Shown in pieces: positions 1-5,731 of a stretch of DNA of 5,846 nucleotides. Under the pieces are notes generated by a model that ran no database searches, had not been told where the DNA came from, and saw only the letters and a list, made by a program, of their open reading frames with translations. The position numbers were made by a program, and so were the translations under genes. The stretch spans positions 1-5,846 of the forward strand of contig CAMJKC010000107.1 of the NCBI GenBank assembly GCA_946406305.1. Direction: 5' to 3'. The DNA is from an uncultured Lachnospiraceae bacterium (lineage in GTDB: Bacteria > Bacillota > Clostridia > Lachnospirales > Lachnospiraceae). The stretch's first letter is position 1. Each line of letters opens with the position of its first letter.

Positions 1-80
1 TTAAACTAAAATGCATATTTAAATTAAAAACGGAATTTAAAATAAGAATTTACCAAAAGCAAATAAGAAAAAACTATATA

Positions 81-109
81 TTGTAAAAATTATACACAAG
101 TGCTATAAT
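81..109 (+). promoter_or_regulatory. Sigma-70-type promoter with extended -10, upstream of the cupin-rubrerythrin-rubredoxin operon
   Basis: The -35 box TTGTAA (81-86) is separated by exactly 17 nt from a consensus -10 TATAAT (104-109). The -10 is preceded by TG at 101-102, giving an extended -10 (TGCTATAAT). An A-rich run at about 68-74 lies where an UP element would be. The predicted start is near 116, about 13 nt before the ATG at 129, so the leader would begin almost at the Shine-Dalgarno AAGGAGG (118-124). ATTATA (89-94) and TATAAT (104-109) form an inverted repeat across the spacer and -10, a possible operator. The promoter is seen by motif; the operator is inference. Confidence 0.75.
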
Positions 110-128
110 ATGAGAACAAGGAGGGCTT

Positions 129-479
129 ATGGAGAATAGGATATATAAAGTTTCTGATTTTGAGAAAGAAAATGCTGATGCAGCAGTGAAAACTGTAATT
201 AAGGACACAGATAAGTCTTGCACAGTGGTTTGGGTAGTAAAGCCTGGTCAATCAGTAAAATGTCATAGACATCCTAATGCAGATGATATTTGGTATGTAA
301 CAGAGGGAGAAGGAATGTTTCACTGTGAAGTGGGAAAGGATGTATTGGTAAAGAAAGGTGATGTTATAGTCAATAAAGCAGGAGATTGTCATGGAGTTAC
401 TAATCATACCGATAAAGATTTTAAATTTATAGGAGTGTTGACTCCTATACCAGCCGAGTATGAGGCACTTGAAGGGTAA
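129..479 (+). CDS. Small single-domain cupin protein
   Basis: This is a 116-residue cytosolic protein with no signal peptide or TM segment, preceded by a strong AAGGAGG (118-124) four bases before the ATG. Both cupin motifs are visible. Motif 1 runs from G40 with H46 and H48, D53 in place of the usual Glu, and G60. Motif 2 runs from G77 with H88 and N92; the usual Pro is replaced by K83. H46, H48, H88 and probably D53 would bind a metal at the centre of the beta-barrel. The length is right for a minimal single-barrel cupin. The substrate cannot be read from the sequence. The gene is first in a tight operon with rubrerythrin (30-nt gap) and rubredoxin, which suggests a role in redox or oxygen-stress metabolism, but that is guilt by association. 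Alternatives include a small-molecule sensor or a sugar or organic-acid isomerase-like enzyme. Confidence 0.88.
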   Translation: MENRIYKVSDFEKENADAAVKTVIKDTDKSCTVVWVVKPGQSVKCHRHPNADDIWYVTEGEGMFHCEVGKDVLVKKGDVIVNKAGDCHGVTNHTDKDFKFIGVLTPIPAEYEALEG

Positions 480-509
480 AAAAAAATTAATATAAAGGAG
501 AGAAAATAT

Positions 510-1049
510 ATGTCAAAATATTCAGGAACAAAAACAGAAAAGAATTTAATGGAAGCATTTGCTGGAGAGTCACAAGCAAGAAATAAGTATACTTATTTTG
601 CAAGTGTAGCAAGAAAAGAGGGTTATGAGCAAATAGCTGCTTTTTTTGAAGAGTCAGCAGCAAATGAAAAAGAACATGCAAAACTTTGGTTCAAAGAGTT
701 AGAAGGAATTGGTGATACAGTGACAAACTTAACTCATGCAGCAGAAGGAGAAAAAGAAGAGCATACATCAATGTATCCAAGAATGGCAAAAGAAGCTGAA
801 GAAGAAGGATTTAAAGAACTCGCAGCATTATTTACTATGGTAGGAAATATTGAAGCAAAACATGAACAGAGATATTTAGACCTCTTAAAGAACATAAAAG
901 AGGATTTAGTATTTAAAGCAAATGATGGACAAATGATGTGGATATGCAGAAATTGTGGACATGTTCATGTAGGACAAAACGCACCAGAGTTATGCCCAGT
1001 ATGTAAAAACAAAAAGAGCTATTTTGAAAGAAGAGCCATGAACTATTAA
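510..1049 (+). CDS. rbr: Rubrerythrin (diiron peroxidase with C-terminal rubredoxin domain)
   Basis: This 179-residue cytosolic non-haem iron protein reduces hydrogen peroxide to water, with electrons usually delivered by rubredoxin. Residues 1-135 form the ferritin-like four-helix domain. E20 lies in EAFAGESQA, and E53/H56 form the first ExxH motif. Glutamates around 95-99 (AEEEGF) and E115/H118 form the second half of the diiron site. Residues 143-175 form a rubredoxin-like FeS4 domain with C146, C149, C162 and C165, with the 12-residue gap between Cys pairs that is typical of rubrerythrins. Length and domain order match classic rubrerythrin. AAAGGAG at 494-500, nine bases before the ATG, fixes the start. 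A dedicated rubredoxin gene follows 39 nt downstream, a natural electron donor. No promoter or terminator is seen in the flanking gaps, so it is probably cotranscribed with the cupin gene. Confidence 0.97.
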   Translation: MSKYSGTKTEKNLMEAFAGESQARNKYTYFASVARKEGYEQIAAFFEESAANEKEHAKLWFKELEGIGDTVTNLTHAAEGEKEEHTSMYPRMAKEAEEEGFKELAALFTMVGNIEAKHEQRYLDLLKNIKEDLVFKANDGQMMWICRNCGHVHVGQNAPELCPVCKNKKSYFERRAMNY

Positions 1050-1088
1050 TGAAATGTTTTTAATAAAATAAAAAAAAGGAGAACAATT

Positions 1089-1223
1089 ATGGTTTATAAA
1101 TGTAAAATTTGCGGTCACAAATATGACGAAGAAGCAGAGGGAACAAAGTTCAATGACTTGCCAGCCGATTGGAAATGCCCTATATGTGGGGTAGGCAAGG
1201 ATATGTTTGAAGCAGAAGAATAA
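1089..1223 (+). CDS. rub: Rubredoxin, short-loop type
   Basis: This is a 44-residue electron carrier with one Fe(Cys)4 centre. The ligands are C5 and C8 (CKICGH) and C30 and C33 (CPICGVGKD). The usual aromatic core residues are present: Y3, Y12, F21, W28 and F40. Only 21 residues separate the two Cys pairs, against nearly 30 in the common form of about 52 residues. The loop that usually reads like GDPDNGV.PGT is missing, as in the short rubredoxin of Desulfovibrio desulfuricans. The knuckles and the DLPADWKCP stretch are intact, so it should be functional. AAAGGAG (1075-1081), seven bases before the ATG, supports the start. It lies 39 nt after the rubrerythrin gene and most likely donates electrons to that enzyme. 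It may also serve other partners. Confidence 0.95.
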   Translation: MVYKCKICGHKYDEEAEGTKFNDLPADWKCPICGVGKDMFEAEE

Positions 1224-1229
1224 TTTATA

Positions 1230-1259
1230 TTGACTATTTAATATGAAAATTTATTTAAT
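1230..1259 (+). promoter_or_regulatory. Possible promoter for the tungstate transporter genes
   Basis: TTGACT (1230-1235) followed after 18 nt by TTTAAT (1254-1259) resembles a -35/-10 pair in the 54-nt gap before tupA. The predicted start is near 1266, just ahead of the GGAGG ribosome site (1269-1273). An AT-only inverted repeat (AAATTTA 1247-1253, TAAATTT 1262-1268) overlaps the -10. It could be an operator, but in DNA this AT-rich it may be chance. No terminator separates it from the rubredoxin gene. Confidence 0.4.
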
Positions 1260-1277
1260 TTTAAATTTGGAGGATAT

Positions 1278-2261
1278 ATGTTTAAAAAGATTTTTTTACC
1301 AATAGTTTTGGTTTTTTCAATGTTATTTTCATTTAGTGCTTGTAACAACACTGAGAAAGTAGAGACACCAGTTAATCCTGAAGATGTAACTCTTGAGATT
1401 TTACTTGAGAGAGATGATTCTATGATTAATACTTATTCACTTCTTGCTGTAAATGAAGAAGCACCATTTGTTGATGCTGACGGAAACAGTGTAAGTGATG
1501 TAAGCTTAAATGTTGAAGGTGCTAATGCACTTATCAACTGGATGCTTGGAGAGGGTGAGGACTTAGCAAAGAATTATGGATATGATAAGTATGGAGAATA
1601 TTTATTCTACTTACTTGATAAAGCCCCAAAATCAACTGCAGAAATTTTACCTGCTACAGATGAGACAAGAATTATTAGAATGTCAACAACAACTTCAGTA
1701 AACGACTCTGGTTTACTTGGATACTTGCTTCCAATATTTGAGCAAAAATATGGATATAAGGTTGAAGTATATTCAGCAGGAACTGGAAAATCTATTGCAA
1801 ATGCGAAAGCAGGAAATGCAGACCTTATTTTAGTTCATGCAAAAGCTCAAGAAGAAAAATTTATAGAAGATGGTTTTGCAAGAAAAGTTGATGGCTTTGA
1901 TTCAGAAAGACTTTCTTATATGTATAATTTCTTTGTTTTATGTGGACCAAGCAATGACCCAGCAAATGTAAAAAATGCAAAATCAGTTCTTGATGCATTT
2001 AAATTAATTGCTGATGGTAAATTCTTATTTATCTCTCGTGGTGACAAATCAGGGACACACACTAAAGAGTTATCACTTTGGCCAAAAGAGCTTGGTATAA
2101 CAGACGATCCAGAATCATTCAGAAATTATCAAGATTGGTATATTTCTTCAAATGCAGGAATGGGAGTATGTTTAACTCAAGCAGTTGAAAGAGATGCATA
2201 TATATTATCTGATAAAGCTACATTCCTTACATTTAAGGCAAATGGTAGCAATAGAAAATAA
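1278..2261 (+). CDS. tupA: Tungstate-binding lipoprotein TupA, circularly permuted
   Basis: This would be the lipid-anchored periplasmic or surface binding protein that captures tungstate for TupBC. The signal peptide is 1-21, with lipobox FSAC and lipidated C22; F at -3 is looser than the usual Leu. Residues 132-327 match TupA from its normal start: the strand and TTTS anion-binding motif (137-140) with DSGLL, YSAGTG (165-170), LVHA (185-188), MYNFFVLCGP (215-224) and FISRGDKSGTHTKE (251-264), in which R254 is a likely oxyanion ligand. GMG (294-296) and the DKATFLTF helix (312-319) follow. The protein then stops, although ordinary TupA continues with a strand like LEILVEGD, a VN.EGAKAF..W helix and FG..KFGQPLF. 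That block is found instead at residues 38-112 (LEILLERD, LNVEGANALINWM, YGYDKYGEYLF), joined by a linker of about 20 residues (113-131) to the old N-terminus. GGAGG at 1269-1273, four bases before the ATG, fixes the start. Family assignment is sure; permutation is inferred from remembered family motifs. Confidence 0.92.
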   Translation: MFKKIFLPIVLVFSMLFSFSACNNTEKVETPVNPEDVTLEILLERDDSMINTYSLLAVNEEAPFVDADGNSVSDVSLNVEGANALINWMLGEGEDLAKNYGYDKYGEYLFYLLDKAPKSTAEILPATDETRIIRMSTTTSVNDSGLLGYLLPIFEQKYGYKVEVYSAGTGKSIANAKAGNADLILVHAKAQEEKFIEDGFARKVDGFDSERLSYMYNFFVLCGPSNDPANVKNAKSVLDAFKLIADGKFLFISRGDKSGTHTKELSLWPKELGITDDPESFRNYQDWYISSNAGMGVCLTQAVERDAYILSDKATFLTFKANGSNRK

Positions 2262-2283
2262 TTGATATTTAATTGGATTTTCA

Positions 2284-2961
2284 ATGAAAATATTAAGTGA
2301 AGCAATAAGTTTAATAATAAATTTAGATAGAGCACTTGTAGATATATTGGTTGTGACATTTAAGATGTCTATATCGAGTTCTATAATTTCACTAATATTA
2401 GGAGTTCCAATAGGCATAATTTATGGTTACAAAGACTATAAAGTGAGTAAAATTTTAATTGTAATAAACCGCACATTAATGGGTATGCCGCCTGTTGTGT
2501 GCGGTCTTTTATGTTATTTATTGTTTTCTGGAGTTGGACCACTTAGACACTTAAGGCTTTTATATACTATCCCTGGTATGGTCATTGCACAAGTTTTGCT
2601 CATAACTCCTATTGTGATAGGGACTATGGAGCCTTTTGTAGAAAAACTTTATCCAGTGATGGCGGATACTCTAAACGGGATGAAAATTAGTGAGATGAAA
2701 AAAGTGTCGCTAATTGTTAGCGAGAGTAAATATGAATTAGTATCTATTTACTTGATTGCTTTTTCAAGAGCTATTGCTGAAGTAGGAGCTGTGTCTATGG
2801 TCGGTGGAGCTATAATTTTTAAAACAAATGTAATGACTACTGCAATAATGAATTATACAAATATGGGAGATTTTAATATGGCAATGGCACTCGGAATAGT
2901 TTTACTAATGATATCATTTTTGGTGAATGTCATTGCTACTATTATGCAGTTTAGAAGATGA
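2284..2961 (+). CDS. tupB: Tungstate ABC transporter permease TupB
   Basis: This 225-residue inner-membrane permease forms the channel of the tungstate importer. About five hydrophobic segments are visible: near 18-48, 56-82, 95-115, 150-178 and 198-220. Family hallmarks are LMGMPPVVCGLL (65-76), the GVGPL that follows, and RAIAEVGAVSMVGG (162-175), at the end of the cytoplasmic coupling region that contacts the ATPase. Length and motifs fit TupB-type permeases, a branch of the binding-protein-dependent permease family that also includes molybdate and sulphate permeases. The gene starts 22 nt after tupA with no convincing Shine-Dalgarno (only GGAT), so translation may depend on coupling or an unstructured leader. 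Its last bases overlap tupC as ATGA. Two perfect inverted repeats lie inside the reading frame (2468-2505 and 2707-2723). Tungstate as substrate comes from the TupA neighbour. Confidence 0.93.
   Translation: MKILSEAISLIINLDRALVDILVVTFKMSISSSIISLILGVPIGIIYGYKDYKVSKILIVINRTLMGMPPVVCGLLCYLLFSGVGPLRHLRLLYTIPGMVIAQVLLITPIVIGTMEPFVEKLYPVMADTLNGMKISEMKKVSLIVSESKYELVSIYLIAFSRAIAEVGAVSMVGGAIIFKTNVMTTAIMNYTNMGDFNMAMALGIVLLMISFLVNVIATIMQFRR
2468..2505 (+). repeat. GC-rich inverted repeat inside tupB (hairpin potential)
   Basis: ACCGCACA (2468-2475) and TGTGCGGT (2498-2505) are perfect 8-bp complements around a 22-nt loop, followed at once by CTTTT. It spans codons for about NRTLMGMPPVVCGL and uses codons that are scarce elsewhere in this AT-rich window (CGC for Arg, CCG for Pro). 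It resembles an attenuator or mRNA stability element, but the loop is long and the T run is short. Function unknown. Confidence 0.5.
2707..2723 (+). repeat. Compact inverted repeat inside tupB
   Basis: TCGCTAA (2707-2713), a 3-nt loop TTG, and TTAGCGA (2717-2723) form a perfect 7-bp hairpin in the reading frame for VSLIVSES. It again uses less common codons (TCG, CTA, AGC) and has no T run after it, so it is not a terminator. It could affect mRNA processing or be chance. Confidence 0.4.
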
Positions 2962-3530
2962 TTCAGTTTGGGAAAATAAAAAAAACATATAATGGAAAGG
3001 TTGTTTTAGATATAAATGATTTTTCTATAGAAGAAAAAAAGATATATGTGATAACAGGAAAAAATGGTTCTGGAAAAACCACTCTTGCAAAAATAATTGC
3101 AGGGATAATGGTAGATGACACAAATAGATATAAAAATATAGGACTAAATGTAGGATATACTCCACAGAAACCTTACATATTTGATTTGACATTAGAAAAA
3201 AATATTTTGATAAATGGAAATGATAAAAATAAATGTGAGAAATTGATAGAGGCTTTTTCAATATCATATTTAAAAAATAAAAAGGCAAAAAGTTTTTCTG
3301 GTGGTGAACAACAAAAACTTGCTCTTGCAAGGTTTATGATGAAAGATTATGATATTGCAATACTTGATGAGCCTACATCTGCTATGGATTTAGAGTCTCA
3401 AAAAAGAGCAGAAGATATAATACTCGATTATGCAAAAGGTAAAACCTTAATAGTTATTACTCATAATAAAAGCGAAATGAATAAAATTGCAGATGTAGTA
3501 ATTACTATTGAGAATGGGAAAATAATATAG
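2958..3530 (+). CDS. tupC: Tungstate ABC transporter ATP-binding protein TupC
   Basis: This cytoplasmic ATPase should drive import through TupB. All ABC motifs are present in order: Walker A GKNGSGKT (34-41), Q-loop Q70, signature FSGGEQQK (113-120), Walker B IAILDE (133-138), D-loop SAMD (141-144) and H-loop H169. The signature has F-S-G-G-E in place of LSGGQ, a common variant. At 190 residues it is compact, without the C-terminal regulatory domain of ModC-type ATPases, as expected for a Tup system. The ATG overlaps the tupB stop as ATGA and has no clear ribosome site, so translation is probably coupled to tupB. With tupA and tupB it makes a complete importer. The usual use of tungstate would be tungsten-pterin enzymes such as aldehyde:ferredoxin oxidoreductase or formate dehydrogenase, none of which is in this window. 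Confidence 0.94.
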   Translation: MIQFGKIKKTYNGKVVLDINDFSIEEKKIYVITGKNGSGKTTLAKIIAGIMVDDTNRYKNIGLNVGYTPQKPYIFDLTLEKNILINGNDKNKCEKLIEAFSISYLKNKKAKSFSGGEQQKLALARFMMKDYDIAILDEPTSAMDLESQKRAEDIILDYAKGKTLIVITHNKSEMNKIADVVITIENGKII

Positions 3531-3564
3531 TTAAAAAATATTGCAAAAAGGAATATTTATTAAA

Positions 3565-4191
3565 GTGAAATATGGTAGTGAATTAAAAAAAAATAAAATG
3601 AGCAAAATGTTATATTTAGTGCCTGTCATATATGTATTGGCACTTTATTCAGTAGTATTTGTTATTTTTTATAATACAACAAAAGAAGCTAATATGACAT
3701 TAATGGATGTATCTTATTGGGTATTAATTGCGATAATTATATTGTTTAATTTAATTTTTCCTTTTTTTCTTAAGGGATACGAATATAAAAACTTTTTATT
3801 AAAAAGTGCTATATTTATGAAATATGCTTTAATTCCATATTTTGTAATAATTAGCATTTTATCTTTCCTTATATATTTTGTCCTAATGCTTACAGGTTCA
3901 CTGTTAGGTATATTTATATGGCCTATTATATATATAATGATGCTCGCTCAATCAAGTTATGTGTTTCAATTTCTTCAAATACAAGTTAAGAATTATGAAA
4001 TTACAAAAGTAGAGATGATAGTATATTTGCTTGGTTCTATTTTTTTTATCAGTGATGTTATTACAGTATTGGTTTTAGGAATAAAAGAAAAATATAGTAA
4101 GTTTAAGTTGATTTTATTGTTTATACTAATGATAGGTATTACTTGCATTATACTATATCATTTAGCTTATTTAAGTAGGAATAGATTTTAA
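3565..4191 (+). CDS. Uncharacterised integral membrane protein, about six TM segments
   Basis: I do not recognise this family. The protein is very hydrophobic, with likely membrane segments (numbered from the GTG start) near residues 16-36, 49-69, 87-109, 111-130, 150-172 and 181-200. It has a basic N-terminus (KVKYGSELKKNK-like) and a basic end (LSRNRF), consistent with both ends in the cytoplasm. No ABC, cupin, transporter or enzyme motif is visible, and no Cys/His metal-site pattern. The start is uncertain. GTG at 3565 has AAAAGGA (3546-3552) about 12 nt upstream. An in-frame TTG at 3541 gives 216 residues but lacks a ribosome site. ATG at 3598 is also possible. It begins soon after tupC and ends 25 nt before cstA, so it is probably cotranscribed. 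It could be an accessory of either transporter or an unrelated membrane gene. Confidence 0.8.
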   Translation: MKYGSELKKNKMSKMLYLVPVIYVLALYSVVFVIFYNTTKEANMTLMDVSYWVLIAIIILFNLIFPFFLKGYEYKNFLLKSAIFMKYALIPYFVIISILSFLIYFVLMLTGSLLGIFIWPIIYIMMLAQSSYVFQFLQIQVKNYEITKVEMIVYLLGSIFFISDVITVLVLGIKEKYSKFKLILLFILMIGITCIILYHLAYLSRNRF

Positions 4192-4216
4192 TTTTTTTTA
4201 TATATAAGGAGGTTTT

Positions 4217-5629
4217 ATGATTACTTTTTTAGTATCAGTACTTTTACTCATAACAGGGTATTTATTTTATGGGAAAGTTGTAGAAAAAATATTTGGACCA
4301 GATGATAGGAAAACTACAGCTTATGAAAAACAAGATGGTGTAGATTATGTGCCTATGCCAACTTGGAAAACTTATCTCATTCAGCTATTAAATATAGCAG
4401 GAACGGGTCCAATATTTGGTGCACTTGGTGGTGCAGTATTTGGTCCAATAGTTTATATTTGGATAGTATTTGGTTGTATTCTTGCTGGTGCAGTCCATGA
4501 CTATATGTGTGGAATGTTATCAGAAAGAGAAGGTGGAGCAAGTGTTTCTGAATTGGTTGGAAAGTATTTAGGGACAGGTATGGCATATGTGATGAGAATA
4601 TTTTCTATTATACTTCTTGTTATGTGTGGCGTTGTATTTACAAAAGGTCCAGCAGATTTGATTGCTATGCTTACACCATCATTCCTTGATGCAAAATTCT
4701 GGCTAATAGTAGTTATGATATATTATTTTGTTGCAACTTTTGTTCCTATTGATAAAATTATAGGAAAAATATATCCAGTATTTGGTGTTTGCCTAATAGT
4801 TATGGCTCTTGGTGTAGGTGGAGTTATGGTTGTAAATCCTAGTTTCAATATGCCAGAGTTATGGAATAATTTTTCTAATCAACATCCATCTTTACCTTGG
4901 TGGCCATTTATGCTTATAACTGTAGCTTGCGGAGCTATTAGTGGATTCCACGCTACACAATCTCCACTTATGGCGAGATGCTTATCAAGTGAAAAAGAAG
5001 GCAGGAAAGTATTTTACGGTGCTATGATTACAGAGGGGGTTATTGCACTTGTTTGGGCAGCTGCTGGTGTTACTTGCTATGAAACAAGAGAGGCTTTACA
5101 GGCTTCAGGCATGGCTTCAGCTGCAGTTTATGATGTATGTATGAGAACAATGGGAGCTGTAGGTGGTGTTATAGCGTTACTCGGTGTAGTTGCATGCCCT
5201 ATTTCTTCTGGTGATACAGCATATAGGTCAGCAAGACTTACAATAGCAGATTGGTTTAAAATTGACCAAGCAAAATGGCAGAACAGAATAATAATTACAA
5301 TATTACTTCTTGGAGCTGGTGCTGTAATATTAACACTTGACTACAGCACAGTGTGGAGATATTTCTCATTCTCAAATCAAACTCTCGCTATGATAGTATT
5401 GTGGGCAGAAAGTGTATATTTACTAAATAATAAAAGAAATTATTTGATAACACTTGTTCCTGCTGTATTTATGTCAGCTGTTACATCTACTTATTTTATA
5501 GTAGCAAAAGAGTGTTTGGGACAACTTAATCTAATTCCTTATCAAGCAGGAGTAGCAATAGGAATTATATTTGCAGTAGTATTGTTAACATTGTTTTTAC
5601 TATATAAAAATAAAATAGAGAAAAAATAA
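4217..5629 (+). CDS. cstA: Carbon starvation protein CstA family transporter (short form)
   Basis: This 470-residue polytopic inner-membrane protein belongs to the CstA family, whose studied members import peptides or pyruvate. Family hallmarks are DGVDYVP (40-46) after the first TM helix, LLNIAGTGPIFGA (57-69), the GAVHDY motif (91-96), SGFHATQSPLMARC in the middle, and the CPISSGDTAYRSAR stretch later. About 12 hydrophobic segments are visible along its length. It is much shorter than E. coli CstA and BtsT (about 700 residues) and lacks their C-terminal extension, as in the short CstA proteins of many anaerobes. AAGGAGG (4206-4212), four bases before the ATG, is the strongest ribosome site in the second half of the window. 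A strong terminator follows. Whether it carries peptides or pyruvate cannot be decided from sequence. No two-component system or other regulator lies beside it. Confidence 0.95.
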   Translation: MITFLVSVLLLITGYLFYGKVVEKIFGPDDRKTTAYEKQDGVDYVPMPTWKTYLIQLLNIAGTGPIFGALGGAVFGPIVYIWIVFGCILAGAVHDYMCGMLSEREGGASVSELVGKYLGTGMAYVMRIFSIILLVMCGVVFTKGPADLIAMLTPSFLDAKFWLIVVMIYYFVATFVPIDKIIGKIYPVFGVCLIVMALGVGGVMVVNPSFNMPELWNNFSNQHPSLPWWPFMLITVACGAISGFHATQSPLMARCLSSEKEGRKVFYGAMITEGVIALVWAAAGVTCYETREALQASGMASAAVYDVCMRTMGAVGGVIALLGVVACPISSGDTAYRSARLTIADWFKIDQAKWQNRIIITILLLGAGAVILTLDYSTVWRYFSFSNQTLAMIVLWAESVYLLNNKRNYLITLVPAVFMSAVTSTYFIVAKECLGQLNLIPYQAGVAIGIIFAVVLLTLFLLYKNKIEKK

Positions 5630-5647
5630 ATTAAAAATGTTTAATTT
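5628..5647 (+). repeat. AT-only inverted repeat after cstA
   Basis: AAATTAAA (5628-5635) and TTTAATTT (5640-5647) are perfect complements around AATG. They begin at the cstA stop codon and directly abut the terminator stem. It is weak as RNA structure and may simply reflect base composition. Confidence 0.4.
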
Positions 5648-5678
5648 AAAACCTCATCAATTATGATGAGGTTTTTTT
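5648..5678 (+). terminator. Intrinsic terminator of the cstA transcript
   Basis: A perfect 12-bp stem (5648-5659 with 5664-5675) has the GC-containing core ACCTCATCA/TGATGAGGT and a 4-nt loop ATTA. Seven Ts (5672-5678) follow the core, then ATTTTTA. On the - strand the stem is followed by TTTTAAATT, so it could also serve a convergent gene. It is the only convincing terminator in the window. Confidence 0.93.
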
Positions 5679-5731
5679 ATTTTTAAATTTATTAAGAATT
5701 TGTAATTTAAAAAAAATGATTTGATTTTGTT

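Noticed and set aside
89..109. PerR box at the cupin promoter
   Set aside because: The arms ATTATA/TATAAT are similar, but they are 9 nt apart instead of adjoining a single central base, so the known box is not matched.
487..681. Open frame on the - strand opposite rubrerythrin
   Set aside because: It lies fully over the rubrerythrin gene, has low-complexity Leu/Phe-rich content typical of the antisense of AT-rich coding DNA, and has no ribosome site.
1224..1277. Molybdenum/tungsten cofactor riboswitch upstream of tupA
   Set aside because: The gap is only 54 nt of nearly pure A/T with no conserved stems, too short for that RNA motif.
1278..2261. TupA truncated by a frameshift or premature stop
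   Set aside because: The C-terminal block missing at the end is present at the N-terminus, no trace of it appears in any frame in the 22 nt before tupB, and the operon downstream is intact. Permutation explains the sequence better than decay.
2177..2417. Two overlapping - strand open frames at the tupA-tupB junction
   Set aside because: They are antisense shadows of tupA and tupB, with no family motif and no ribosome site.
3025..3330. A 101-codon - strand open frame inside tupC
   Set aside because: It is antisense to Walker A through the signature motif of tupC; the His/Phe/Leu-rich product is what reversed Lys/Asn/Glu-rich coding DNA gives.
4377..4586. A 69-codon - strand open frame inside cstA
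   Set aside because: It is antisense to conserved CstA motifs and has no independent coding signal.
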